In this document: piece after piece, positions 11,618-23,025 of the stretch
How positions within the stretch are numbered: the first letter of the stretch is position 1
Layout: every line of letters starts with the position of its first letter
Assembly (NCBI GenBank): GCA_023213395.1
Contig: CM041465.1
Coordinates: 217,131,741 to 217,195,740, forward strand
DNA: 64,000 nt
Reading direction: 5' to 3'
DNA from: Cycas panzhihuaensis
Lineage: Eukaryota > Cycadophyta
The notes under the pieces: generated by a model
The model's input: the letters and a program-made list of their open reading frames with translations, nothing else
Told to the model about the DNA's origin: nothing
The model's database searches: none
Made by a program: the position numbers and the translations under genes

Positions 11618-13930
11618 CAAATGCTCCCCATCAACGATCACTCTAAACTTTTCTCCCAAAACTGACATGGTTACCATCGGATCCATGTCGAATGATGGTA
11701 TGATTTGCTTCCAACTTTTGGTAACTCCTTTCTGTAACACTCCTCCTTTAATCCAATCAATAACCTGAGACAGAGGAATAGTTAGCGCAATCGCTTTCAC
11801 TAGATTCTCCATCAATAACAACATTCTGGGAATCTCTTCGGCTGGTAATCCTTTAAACAACTCCTCCATTTGTACCATTTGGGGTTTTACCGTCGATTCT
11901 TCTGGTGATTTTTCTGGCTCTTTTTGTTTGTTTTTCCGAACATAAACATTTTTTGTTTCTGGTTTACCCATTGGTAGTATATTTTCATCCCGAACTAACC
12001 CATCCAACACTTGTTTCGCTTGTTTATACCGATCCATTTCTGTTGGGGGGTTTGGATATCCTTTATCCACTTTCTCTTTCTGTTTATTTTGTAATTTCAC
12101 ATTCTTCGTTTCTGGCACAATCGTTATTAGATTAGTTGCCTTCGTTTTACCCTTGCAATCTTCCATTTTGTGGTCGCTTGAGCCACAGTTACCACATACG
12201 AACGGCTTTTGTTCGTATTCTAACTTCATCGGACATTCAGACTTCCAGTGTCCGAACTGTAGGTAGATGAGGCATCTCCCGATCGGCTGTTTCTTCCTCG
12301 AGGGCTCTGGTGCGCCCCTCGTTGTATACACATTTCGAGGTGGGTTACCTCTTCCCCGACATCGGCCTCTAAATGCTTTTCCCCTGGAATTATAAAAACA
12401 ATCCCTAGTTGTGTGGGTATCCACCTCACATATGTGGCACCACTTCTCCTGTTGGTGCGTCGCACTGTTTTTTAAATTCAACTCACATTCCCGGGTGGTA
12501 TGTGAGTTTTCTTCACAAATATGGCACCACTTAGTCACCCTTCCAGTGTGCTCTTCTTCTTCTTGGTCTCTTCTTCTTCCCGATTATTTCGATTTTCAAT
12601 CGGGCTACCTCTTTCCTCGGTGTCTCCACCGACTCCTCTTACGCTACCCCTACCTAGCGTAAGGGTCGATTGTCTTGATTCTGTTTTCCTCTCGATCTCA
12701 TCTTGCAATCTTAACGAAGGAATCTTGTCCCCGCAGGCATCCATTTCCATCTCGAAATCTAATGCGGATCCTAGGCATTCTTGAATGACTTTAGCGGATG
12801 AGCATGCATCATAGCTCGCAACTTCTCATTCAAATTCCCTCTCACGAAGTAATTCTTCATATTATGATCCGTGATCGTTTGTTGATCATGCTTGCTGATA
12901 ATCTTCATTCGGCTAATGTAAGTTAGGAATGATTCTCCGCCTCTGCTGATTTCAGAATGCGATTTCCACGACTTCATTACTCAAACTTTTGAAATCTCTC
13001 CTCAAATGCTTTCTTAATCTTCCCCATGGCTCATTTTTGTTTATTTCCTTGTACCAAGCCAAGGGTACTCCTCTCAGTGTACAAGCGAAGCGTGCTTTGA
13101 TTTCATCTTCATCCGTAATCTTTTTGACATCAATAAGGTTTTGAAACAAATACACATGCTCTGCTGCGTCAAGTATCATTGAAGGTTAGTTTCCCAAAGT
13201 CTCTATAATCGTCCATTTTGGGAGATTGCAACTTTCCCCCACCTGATGGTGATCTTTCCCCTCCTTCGTCCTTTGGGGATGCACTGGGAGTAACTACCGC
13301 TGCACTATCTTTTCCAAACAACGGATTTTTGAATGGAGTTTTTATGTGTATTAGTTCCACTACACCTGGAACTTGTATCGTTAATGGTGTTACCGTAATG
13401 TAAGATTGATCCGATCCCCTTTCCGTCGAATCTTCAAACAGCTGTCTCGTTAGCTTATTTTCCCAATATGCCGAGGGACCTTCCTCCGCCTTCTTATCGT
13501 GTCCCTAGGTCCTTGCCGTCTCCACCTGTATACTTCCCTCTGTTAGGATCTCTTTATGTTTTTCATCCACCGATGGCTTCCTTCAATCTCCCAAGCTAAA
13601 CAAATCATCTCTCGATTGGTGTCAATACCATGCGTTCGCCATTGATTTCCTCTTCACGAGGTGTCTGGGCTCCACTTGCCTTAGATCCTTCAACGGTGTC
13701 CCTTAGTCTCGTTGTTTTGCGAACTTAACCTCCTCGCCTTCCGAGTTTTGCTTCTTTTGACCATCTCGGTGCCCTTTGTCTACCGGTCTCCTTTTCCTTA
13801 GGTGAAGTATCCTTCCGGGGCTCTTGACCTTGAAGGCCTTTTAGGTGGCATTGGAAGGTCCCCCGCCGCCGGTGGCTTAGTTACGACCGCCATCACTTGG
13901 GCGCCTGTGGTCCTCTCGCCTTTACACATT
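11618..13930 (-). pseudogene. L gag polyprotein with four zinc knuckles
   Basis: Three partial frames on the minus strand make up the gag domain (about 13179-12771): RFACTLRGVPLAWYKEI matches the LxGxAxxWY region of gypsy gag, and FLTYISRMKIISKHDQ with NLNEKLRAMMHAHPLKSF continue it. A charged linker follows (12750-12535). The 307-residue frame 12538-11615 then carries four consecutive CCHC-type knuckles: CHICEENSHTTREC, CHICEVDTHTTRDC, CLIYLQFGHWKSEC (second Cys replaced by Tyr) and CGNCGSSDHKMEDC. Most plant gypsy gags have one or two. A Lys-rich region and the protease follow. Frameshifts separate the pieces, so no complete gag is encoded. The N-terminal portion beyond 13400 is Pro/Ser/Arg-rich and hard to frame. 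Confidence 0.8.
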
Positions 13931-13988
13931 CTTTTCTTTTTAGAACCCTAGGCCCTGTCCCTCCTCAATGGACGAGGCAACCAACCAA

Positions 13989-14855
13989 TGTTGACTTGTA
14001 GGGGTCTTATTACACTTATAAGACACCCTTGCTCACTTGTCAAGGTTACAGTAGCTATAGTCTAGTTTTAGGACAACATCAACATGGTTATTCATATACA
14101 TTCCACATACATTCCATATAAAATCCACGTAATGGTACACAAGAAGACAAAAATCAATACATACTTCAAAGAAATCATCATCACACACCAAGAATACACC
14201 AATTTCCACGTAACTCTTTCTTTTATTAATTCAATTCAATTACACAAGGGCTAGAATGCATTCTGAGCATTCCAAAGACAGTCCTTTTGTACATATGCGT
14301 ACCCAGATGGTACTTATCACATATTCATACTCCAATCGGCTGTCATGCGTACTGTCTTCTGTACTTTTGCGTACCCGTGATATCCGACTCTCACCCTCGA
14401 GAGTATACAATATGATTGACTCACTCGGCTCTCACACTGGAATGGTCCTCAAAGCACCATTAAATATGTCCCTTTGATGCCTTTTGGATGAAAGGTTATG
14501 ACCCAAAGTCATAACCATACCTTTTTGTTACCAAGGTACCCTTTCACTTTAATCATTAGTTATACACTTTAACTAATGTCTCTTTAGGTCCGTACGTCCG
14601 CACGCACGCGTCCGCGCCTTCCTGTGCCCACCGGTCCTGTCTTGTCATGCGCATGCCTGCTCGCCTGCTCCGCCATCGGTACGATCTGCGTGGTATGTAC
14701 TGCCCGTGCACGCACCGCCATACGCACCTGCACGCTGGTTTTCCACTGTTTCGCCTTGTGCGTACCTCCGTATGGTCCGTACTTGCATTCCTTTGGTCAA
14801 TACAAGCCTGTATTCCGTCTTCCTCAAGGCCTATGTGTCACAATATGTCCCAACA
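13989..14855 (-). repeat. L 5' LTR
   Basis: It pairs with 9357-10222. The sequence 14577-14745 is CpG-rich with many CGTACG, GCACGC and GCGTCC words and scarcely aligns with the other copy, although both flanks of it do. The minus-strand sequence just beyond the LTR end reads TTGGTTGGTTGCC, the presumed primer-binding site; its tRNA was not identified. Confidence 0.92.
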
Positions 14856-14860
14856 ACAGT

Positions 14861-15870
14861 TTGGCTGTGGCAAATAAGGTGTAGTTACTTATCTGTAAAT
14901 GCCATGGATTTTTGCAAAAATGAAGAAGTTCCTTTAACATATATTTGTCTCTACCATCAGAGAGTATACATTTGATTTTGTTATTACTCTCTAATTCTAC
15001 TTCTGCTTTAAATTCTTTGAAGTGATCAATAACCTTTGATTTGTTAAATAAAAAATAAATTCAAGTATTTTTGGTGTAATCATCAATAAAAGTAAGAAAA
15101 TACTATGCATTATTCAATGACTTTGGTGTGCTAGGATCACAGAGGCCTGAGTGAATCAATTCCAACTTGTTTTGTGTGTACCACACAATTTTTGAGAAAG
15201 GAGTCTTGCGTTGTTTTCCTATCATGCAACTTTTGCACACAAAGAAATTAAAAGACACATTTGGCAACCTATTTACCATTTTAGATTTTTTTAGCAATTC
15301 TAGTTTATCATTAGAGATGTGCCCATGGTTCAAGTGCCAGATTTCATTATCAACATTGCTTGAAACAAGAAGCGAGTTTACATCAGGTGTAGACACAACA
15401 TAGTCTTTTTCAGGCAAGATAGGTGTAAAGAGCAACTTATAAAGATTGTTGCACTCTATCCCTTCTGATATTATAATGTCATTCCTTTTCATATCTTCCC
15501 TTCTGATATTATAATGTCATTCCTTTTCATATCTAAAATAAAGCAATATCTATTTTTATCAAATATGGTTCTCAGTTTCCTTTTGCCTAATTGAGATATT
15601 GAAAGTAGGTTCTTTTTCATCCCAAACATGAAGAGAACATTACCAATTCTTTGTACTTTACCATCGATCCCAATAGCAATTACTCCAATTCCCTCTATGT
15701 GAAGGGGAAAATTATTGCCTAGCTCAATAGATTTATTGAAAGCATATGGTTTTAGAGTTTCAAACTATTCCTTCTTGCTAGTCATATGATTAAGAGCTCT
15801 TGAGTCAACGTACTAGTCTTTTGCTGTTTTGGAGCTAGTAACAAGAGCAATCACGAATGCAGTTTCAATT
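14861..15870 (-). pseudogene. K protease, GAG-pre-integrase and integrase core remnant
   Basis: Read leftward. DSRALNHMTS (about 15811-15785) is the copia protease active-site block with Arg in place of the usual Gly of DSG. LGNNFPLHIEGIGVIAI and MKKNLLSISQLGKRK follow. The 129-residue frame 15492-15103 covers the GAG-pre-integrase zinc-binding segment: IWHLNHGHISNDKL, then FVCKSCMIGKQRKTPF, then the start of the integrase core with LELIHSGLCD. The core continues to 14861 with FIDDYTKNT and FKEFKAEVELESNNKIKC. It breaks off where L is inserted and resumes at 9356 with VAKRMN. Several stops and one shift interrupt it. Confidence 0.82.
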
Positions 15871-17040
15871 TCATCTTCTACTGTGCCTTATTCCTTGCTA
15901 TAATGTCTTGCTATATGCTTCCTTCTTTGAATTTCAACACATCTTTCTGGGCACCGATATGGGAAGTGTCCGGACTATCCATAGTGATAACAAACATCAA
16001 AGGGTCAACAATTGCTTGAGAAATATCCAGGTTTTCCACAGTTGAAGTAGATTTTCGAATCTTGTGGGGGTGTAGACCTTGCTTTGTCTCTTCATTCTAT
16101 CTAACATCTTCTATTGCTTGTTGATGGTGTTCAACCATGTGCACGAAAGTTGGGTTGTCCTTGTTCTCTACTGCCTAAGTTGAGCTTAGATACAAGAGCT
16201 TCTTCTACTTCTGCATCCTCTTCATATCTTTTATTTCTTTGTTCTTGACTTAGCATGTGTCCTATGAGAGTTTCAAAAGTCATTTTTGCGGTCTATCCTC
16301 CTTCTGTTAACATGTTGACCATACTGTCATATGATTTAGGCAATTTATTGCACCGATAGGCGCCCTCAGATGACTTCGGTGAGGGAGGTGAGCGATCTCC
16401 ACTCAAGGGTAGAGTTTACTCCCCTTAAATAAATAAATAAAAAAAATGACAAAATGACATGAGCGGACAAACGCGTGGCAAGATGAACAACACAGACATA
16501 AGCGAACAGACGCATGGTAGAATGAACAACAACACAGAAATATCTTCAATTCAACAATCCCAACGCAGTGTTCACATTGCGTACTGTGAAATCTTAATGC
16601 CATAGTGGGGGGTGCCTATCGGTGCTCGCAGACTGTTGAGTCTGCACTAGTTTAACACTAGGTGGACCAAGTATGTGTTAGTTATTTTATCTTCACCTGT
16701 GTGAAGATTTTTTTTAATATTATTGACCTTGGCAACAAACTCAGAGACTGACTGGCATTTTCTCATTTTAAGTTTGTATAATTCTTCCATGAGAAAAATT
16801 ATCCTGGCCTCATTTCTTTGACTAAATAGCGAAGTTACTATTTTCCAAATTTCAAAAGATTTTTCAACACCATCTACATATGTCAAAAGTAAATATGAAA
16901 TTGAGAGTTTAAGAATGACAACAACAATATTGTTTCTTTCTTCTTAATTTAACTGATTAACAATATCTGTGGGTTTATTTTCCTCTCCGATTGCAATTTT
17001 CCATGCATGTTGTGCTCTTAGAAGTCTTTCAATCTTAATT
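15871..17040 (-). pseudogene. K gag remnant with two damaged zinc knuckles
   Basis: The frame 16886-16647 has the gag pattern ELYKLKMRKCQSVSEFVAKV with NNIKKNLHTGEDKI, typical of copia gag (UBN2/retrotran_gag-like). Near 16050-15955 two knuckle-like segments follow each other: YFNCGKPGYFSSNC and a second CYHYG...GHFPYRC type. In each, one Cys has become Tyr. The foldback element at 16350-16625 splits the gag between its core and the knuckles. The gag start is not preserved in one frame. Confidence 0.7.
16350..16625. mobile_element. Small foldback (MITE-like) element, copy 1
   Basis: The ends are inverted repeats: GCACCGATAGGCGCCC at the left and the complement of GCACCGATAGGCACCC at the right. 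It interrupts the gag of K and has no coding capacity. The first 88 bp match the reverse complement of 50132-50216. Inside, a 33-35-bp direct repeat with CATGAGCGGACAAACGC- and CATAAGCGAACAGACGC-like starts lies at about 16459-16493 and 16501-16536. I saw no clear target-site duplication, so the superfamily is open. Confidence 0.72.
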
Positions 17041-17803
17041 TTCTAGATGCTAAAATTGGTTTTTGTTAATTTATCAACATTAGCAAGTGCTATTACAAAA
17101 AAGGCAATTTCAATTTTACTATGACTGAGAATAAACAACTGATAATTGAGTTTGGACCATACGACTGTATAATGTATAAAATTGTATGAAAATTTGTAGT
17201 TGTACAAAATTGAGAAGAGATGGGTGCAAAATGAAGCTCTCAACACAAGGATTATGAATCTAAAATTATTTTTCAAAGAACTCCTTTAGATTGATAAAAA
17301 ATCAAGGTTGAAACTTAGATTGGCGACTAGGGTTTTTGAGAAAAATTGCTTGAAACTTCTAAAATCTTTAATGAAGGCCTTTGAAATTGGTCTTAAAATA
17401 ATCGTATTAATGAATAGATTAATTTGTGACAAATACTCGTGCTCTTTATAAATAGGCCAAAACATCCTGAAAATTTGTTTAACTCTGATCACGCCTTTAG
17501 AGAAAGTTGATGGCCTCTTTATTATGACTTTGTTGGTGAATTTTCAAAGAAATATAAGCACTTTGATTTTTCTTTACTGGTACAGTCTGTATAATGTTCG
17601 TACATGTTCGTACTTATGTGTTTTTGCCCATACTTCGTCTATAATTTGTTTAGATCTTATTTGTATAACACTTTGATTATTGACACTCTCTTTCAGGAAA
17701 TAAGTCTATCAGACTTGGATGCTTTTAGTTTATCTCGGAAACCCTATCAATCTCCTCTTTTAGAATCTTTGTTGGATTCACTTTCAAACAAGCAATTAAA
17801 CCT
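17041..17803 (-). other. K 5' leader
   Basis: Untranslated region between the 5' LTR and gag of K. No frame here resembles a protein. Confidence 0.6.
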
Positions 17804-17815
17804 GCTCTGATACCA
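17804..17815 (-). other. K primer-binding site
   Basis: The plus strand reads GCTCTGATACCA, the exact complement of TGGTATCAGAGC, directly next to the 5' LTR. Confidence 0.93.
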
Positions 17816-18013
17816 TGTAGGAAATTTGAATGCAATCCAATTAATGAGGGAGAACCCTCTATAAATGCAGTACAATGGATATAGGATTTGGGCAAGACTT
17901 CATGCATGTCAGCGAGTTGCATGAGATGAGAGGAGGGGGAATGACACATAACCCTCATAATAGCACATTAAAAAGAGGTGTTACAAGTTATAGATAAAAC
18001 ATCACTTTTAACA
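17816..18013 (-). repeat. K 5' LTR
   Basis: Plus-strand ends are TGTAGGAAATTTG and TTTTAACA. It pairs with 6914-7113. Confidence 0.9.
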
Positions 18014-18018
18014 AAGTT

Positions 18019-19054
18019 ATGGAGTTCTAAGCATTTCCTTCAAACTCTAGAATTCCATCTTGGAACACTCATCGATATTTTGTATTTGTTCTCCATTTGA
18101 AACCTTAAAATTTGAGATAGTTGAAAGGCATTTTAAAGATCAAAATTTTGTAGTTATTTTAGATTTCATAATAGAAATATAATTAATGTTCCCTCTTTTC
18201 TTTGTACATATTCAAGTGGTAAAGTAAGGGCAATAATGTATGCATTGCGTTTCTATGTTTTATGTTTTGATATTTATGATAACTATACGTGTGCTAAGAG
18301 TGGTAATGGATAAAGAGGGTATAATTTTGTGGAGAACTATAAACCAAGATTACTTGAGTGCTATCGAACATTGTATTCTCAAAAGTGTTGGTAACCCAAG
18401 AGTAAGGGTATGATTTTCATGGAGGACTACAAACTTTTCAACAATTAGGGATTCAATGCACTATATCTACATGGAGATTTGATGGAGTGAATTACACATT
18501 GTAGGGAATTTTGAGATTGAAAAATGGATTGTACCCCACCAAGAGGTAATCAATTATTCCCAATATTGGGTTTTGCCCCAATCCTCACTTATACACCCTA
18601 GTTGTTAGGTTCATGAGAGTTGAGTATAGAGGTATTGAAGATGCTAAGAGATAGTCTTATAAAATGATAGAATTTCAAAATAAGATTGATGGATTGGTCA
18701 TCGTTAAGAGAATGAGATCTTGGCTTTTATTTCACATTGGTATTGGTGGGGTGGTACTTGATAGATTATGATATTATATGGCTTGGAAATAGTAGCATAA
18801 ACCAATGGTCATTTACTTCCATGGAGAGGTAGTTGGGGGTAACGTGCATAAGAGTTCCCTATGGTGGTTTAAAGTCACAAATATTAGCACTTTTTAATCA
18901 ATGGTTAGGTTATTTGTGATACACTCCTTGTCTTGTTTGCCTTTTACTTAGTTGTGCACTTTATATGTCATGTAAAATCTTTTGTTGTTTAGTAGTATAT
19001 AGTTAAACATACACTATTTCTGATTCCTAGAAGTAAAGGCAAGGAATATTTAGT
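18019..19054. other. Unassigned DNA between K and the gypsy gag G
   Basis: No gene was recognised. It may be the LTR and leader of the gypsy element whose gag begins near 19055, but I could not pair it with a second LTR in the window. Confidence 0.4.
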
Positions 19055-19849
19055 CATAGTGATGTTAGAGTTTGGGAGACTCTAGTAAGAGAAGCTATTG
19101 AGCCTAGGCTAATGGCCCATCTAGAAAAGGAATTAAGGAGGCTCATTGAAGTCTTACAGGGGTAGATTATATGCTTGAAAGATAGTTTGGCAAAATTTCA
19201 AAGATGGGGACAACAATATACTCATCAAAATGTGCAATAAGAGGAGGAGGTTTGAGAAAAATTGTTGGGAAACTAATGCGTATCATAAGAGAAAAATAAA
19301 GTTTCATTCCCCTCTTTCATGATTTTCATTGTAATCATTGACTGAAAGGAAAAAGTGATGAAAAGGAATGGAAGAGATTACATAATATTAAACAATTGAA
19401 ATATATCAATGTTCTAAATTTTAATGGTAGGGGAATAGGTGCTAAAGTTAGATCCAAGTTTTGATTTGTGAAAAACTATTGCTTAACTTTTGAAGTTGGC
19501 CCTACAAAGTAAGCCACCTTGGCTCTTCCATTCCCTTCAAGGGATAACTCTTGTTTGGTGGAATAGTATCTTAATAAAAGGAGACTAAAATATGAGAGAG
19601 TTTATAGTTGGTTAGGAATGGATGAATCAAATGCTCAAGATGATGCCCTTACTCAAGTGCCTATAATTAGACAAATTGGTTATGTATGGGAATTTAATCA
19701 TAAAATTGAAACATTCTTTGTGAGCATTGTTGACATGCTTATGTCTCATAGGGTACGTTGCTTTATTAGAGGTTTAGAACATCCTAATAAAAATTCTGTA
19801 GTGTTAACTAAATTTATCTCTATTAAAAAAATAATGAATATGGTCTTTG
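19055..19849 (+). pseudogene. G: N-terminal part of a decayed Ty3/gypsy gag
   Basis: At 19060-19170 a frame reads VWETLVREAIEPRL and LEKELRRLIEVLQ. Near 19510-19570 another frame reads HSLQGITLVWWNS, the LxGxAxxWW core of the retrotransposon gag domain. At 19618-19849 a third continues with CFIRGLEHPNKNSVV, resembling the FVRGL segment. Frameshifts and stops separate these pieces. Insertion of C cuts the gag at 19849; its zinc knuckle is found 30 kb away at 50471-50515, in the same orientation and order. This is the oldest layer of the nest. Confidence 0.68.
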
Positions 19850-20174
19850 TGAAGAAACATCCATATATGTTTTCTTATCTATAGGATCTTTATCATACAT
19901 AACAAGCATATCATCAATGAGCAAAAGTACACAGTACATTGGATTTTACGTAGAAAAACCTTTCAGTTAAAAGTCCACCACAAAAAGATCAATAAATTAC
20001 ATTGGTGATACATTGATGATATTACAATGGGCTTGAGAATCATTTATAATCCTTTAAGCAGTTCATCAAACTCATTGGTTGTGACTCTATAAAATAGTCA
20101 AACCTTTTGGATTACTATTAACTAATCACATTTAATATTAAGCATGTGGCTTAACATTAATCACCATGCTAACA
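19850..20174 (-). repeat. C 3' LTR
   Basis: Plus-strand ends are TGAAGAAACATCC and CACCATGCTAACA. A complement of a polypurine tract (TCCCTCCTTAATG) follows at 20175. Confidence 0.9.
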
Positions 20175-20223
20175 TCCCTCCTTAATGTAAATGTGGGGAT
20201 TCAATCTACAATTTGAATTATCA

Positions 20224-21590
20224 TCAATGAATGTTAGAATTGTTCTTGCTAATACATCTCATCTCAAGGATAACTTCTCTAAGTTCCAATCTGGTACGAA
20301 TCTTGGTGAATTGATTTTCAATAAATGCTTTGGTGAACGCGTCTGCAAACTGTTTTTCACTTAAATAAAAGTCGACCTGAAACTTCCCTGTTTTGATTTG
20401 TTCAGAAATATAATGGTGCTGGATTTTGATATACTTTATACGTGCATGAAACTCCAGGTTTTTTGATAAATAGATAGTGCTCTGGTTATCGACTAAAATA
20501 ACTAGGGTGTTATAACCTTGCAACCATACAACTTCTCTTGTACCACAATGAGTCCTTGGTACTCTGCTTTTGTAGAAGATAGTGCCATTGTCTGTTGTTT
20601 CTTTGACTGCCATGATACAAATCTATCAACAATATTGAAGACATATATAGTAATAGATTTTTGATTATTAGAGTCTCTTCCCTAATTAACATTAGTGATA
20701 CAACTTTGTTTTTCCATCATGAAAGTATTCCAGACCAAGATTAAGAGATACCTTCAAATATCTCAAAATTAGCTTTGTTGCAACCCAATGTGGTTCTTGT
20801 GGATTTGCATATAATGGGAAGCTAATCCGACAACATAAATAATATCAAGTCTAGTACGAGTAAGATAGATGAGACTCCCTACTAACTATTTATATAGTGT
20901 CGCATTTACAATAAGCTTCTCCATATCTTTTAGTAAGTTTTGTGTTTTTAGTATATGGTGTGTAAATAGGTTTAGAGTCCTCCATCCTAAACTTCGTAAG
21001 TAAGTTCTTTTTGTATTTCACTTGTAACACCATGACTCTATCCTCCATCTATTGTACTTTGATGCCCAAGAAGCAGTTCAACATACTTAGATCTATCATT
21101 TCAAAGGCCTTTTACAAGTTGGATTTGACATTCACAATTGCCTTATGACAATTACTTATTAAGATGAGATCATTCACATACAACACAATTACTACAATCG
21201 AATTTGCAATCCTCTTGATATACAGATTATGATCTAAATCTATAGTAATGAATTCTTCTTTCTTCAACTTTTCACTGATCTTGGTATATCATGCCATTGG
21301 CATTTGCTTTAGACCATAGAGAGATTTATTGAATCGACACACAAACTTTTCTTATCCTTCCTTAACAAACCCAAGAGGTTGTACCATATAAATCTCCCCC
21401 TTTAAGTTTCCATTAAGAAATACAAACTTTACATATATTTGATGTAGCTCCCATCTATATTTAGCTACAAGTGAAAGGGTTAACCAGGCTGTCATTATCT
21501 TTAAGACTAGTGTAAACATCTCATCATAATCAATCACTTCCTTTTGTTTGAATTCTTATATAACAAGATAAGCTTTGTATTTTTCCACCT
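20224..21590 (-). pseudogene. C reverse transcriptase and RNase H remnant
   Basis: RNase H is the best preserved part (20613-20224): YKSRVPRTHCGTREVVWLQG, LVDNQSTIYLSKN, HARIKYIKIQHHYISEQ and FADAFTKAF. RT sequence upstream includes MIDYDEMFTLVLKIM, YRWELHQIYVKFVFLNGN and LKGEIYMVQPLGFVKEG (21537-21352), the N-terminal finger/palm segment of copia RT. The region between holds further fragments in shifting frames. No intact YVDD box was found. It lies immediately inside the 3' LTR, as expected. Confidence 0.82.
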
Positions 21591-23025
21591 CACCATTAGA
21601 GTGGAACTTTGTCTTATATACCTACGTGCATCCAAAAAGTTTTTTTTTCAAAAGCAATGTGACTAAATCCCATGTTTTATTTTTCATTAAAGAAACATAT
21701 TCTTTCTCCATCGCAACTCTCCACTTTAGATTCTCTTTCACTTTAGTGTAAGAATTGAGGGTCATGGGAATCTATGGTCTTAACCATTAGAGCTTAATTA
21801 GCATGCCGTCTTCTTATCTTTTGTCCTTTTATTAGATCTCGTAATGTCACACTTGACTCTTTAATGGTCTTTTTGGCCCATACTGGCATTGGGGCATTTA
21901 GTGTCTCACATGCCTCTCCTTGTGACGATTTTTTATTATCTGCATTACTTGGTCCATCTTCCCTTTGTGTAACAAGTTTCTCAACTAGTTGAATCAAGTT
22001 CACATTTATAGAAGTAGACTCTTGTGGAATTGAACCTGGTAGATATAGTAACAATGGTAGATAAAAGACATCTTTAGATGGTGCTCGTTCATTATGATAT
22101 GTCAATGACTTAACAAACTTTGCATTCCAACTAGCAAGAAGTTTCTTTCTCATTAGGGCCCACAATCCATAAGCTTTGCTTGTATCATTGTAACCCACAA
22201 AGATATACTTCTTACTCTTGCAATCTAACTTTTTTTTTTTTTTAATCTAGTATATTAGTATATATTATGCACTCAAAAACTTTTAAATGGTTAATGGAAG
22301 GCTTCCGATCGATCTTTCTTTTTTCAAGAGTTATGCCATAAACTACTAGAGTTGGCTCCCGATTCAAAATATACACTGTAGTTCCAATAGTTTTTGCTTA
22401 GAATATTGGTGGCAAGTTTTTCGCTTGCATAATACTCCTTGCCATCTTCATCATGGTATGATTCTTTCTTTCAACAACACCATTTTGCTATGAGGTATAT
22501 GGGGCTATAAATTCTTAACTTATACCATGTTTCAGACAGAACTAATTGGAGACATTATTGTATTCCTTGTCATTATCACTTCTCAAAATTTTTATTTTCT
22601 TATCATTTTCAATTTTGACTCGAGCTTTCCATTTTTGAGAGCAATTAAACACTGTAGACTTATTCATTAGAAAGTACACCTAGGCTTTCCTGGTGTAATC
22701 ATCTACATACACCAATATATATCGAGCTCTTGAGAATGAAGAGTTGGATAATGGTCCTGTCACATTTTAATGAATAAGTTTTAGCTTTTCCTTGGTTCTT
22801 TAAAAACAATCCCGAGCGAAAAGATATTTGTAATGCTTTTCATATATACACCATTTACAAACACTAATTAAACACAAAACTTTTAGTAGACCTTTCACTA
22901 TATTTAATTTATTCATCAATGACATGCTTTTGAAATTAAAGTGACCCAATCGTTCATACCACAACTTACTTATACTATCTGCGCCAACAACAAAGACATA
23001 TGGTTTATTTTATCTTTGAAACTTC
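21591..23025 (-). pseudogene. C integrase remnant and integrase-RT linker
   Basis: The 134-residue frame 22198-21794 starts with GYNDTSKAYGLWALMRKKLL and NAKFVKSLTYHNERAPS, the region after the integrase core where copia polyproteins read FVGYSDxSKGYRLWDPxxKK. Upstream to about 22960, broken frames carry core fragments such as the complement of the PQQNG-VVERKN region (near 22470-22500). Many stops interrupt it. A poly-A/T run at about 22229-22242 marks local slippage. Confidence 0.72.

Larger units (their letters stand above)
9357..14855 (-). mobile_element. L: Ty3/gypsy-derived LTR element lacking reverse transcriptase
   Basis: LTRs of 866-867 bp (9357-10222 and 13989-14855) are flanked by a perfect duplication, ACAGT (9352-9356 and 14856-14860). 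On the minus strand the internal 3.77 kb holds gag with zinc knuckles, an aspartic protease and then the C-terminal domain of a gypsy integrase. RT, RNase H and the integrase catalytic core are absent between 11117 and 11041. I infer an internal deletion in an ancestor or in this copy. The element can have moved only with enzymes supplied in trans, unless the deletion came after insertion. Gag and protease frames carry few stops, so L looks younger than its host K. Confidence 0.9.
6914..18013 (-). mobile_element. K: Ty1/copia retrotransposon, decayed, interrupted by L and a foldback element
   Basis: LTRs of about 200 bp lie at 6914-7113 (3') and 17816-18013 (5'). The flanks are AAATT (6909-6913) and AAGTT (18014-18018), a duplication with one mismatch. 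Next to the right LTR is the exact complement of the TGGTATCAGAGC primer-binding site (17804-17815); next to the left LTR is the complement of a polypurine tract (7114-7126). Reading leftward on the minus strand, the order is gag, protease, integrase, RT, RNase H: the copia order. Without L (5.5 kb) and the foldback element, K is about 5.3 kb, a normal copia size. L sits inside the integrase region. Confidence 0.92.

Noticed and set aside
14624-14975. Several overlapping frames on both strands
   Set aside because: By-products of the stop-poor CpG-rich tract in the other L LTR.
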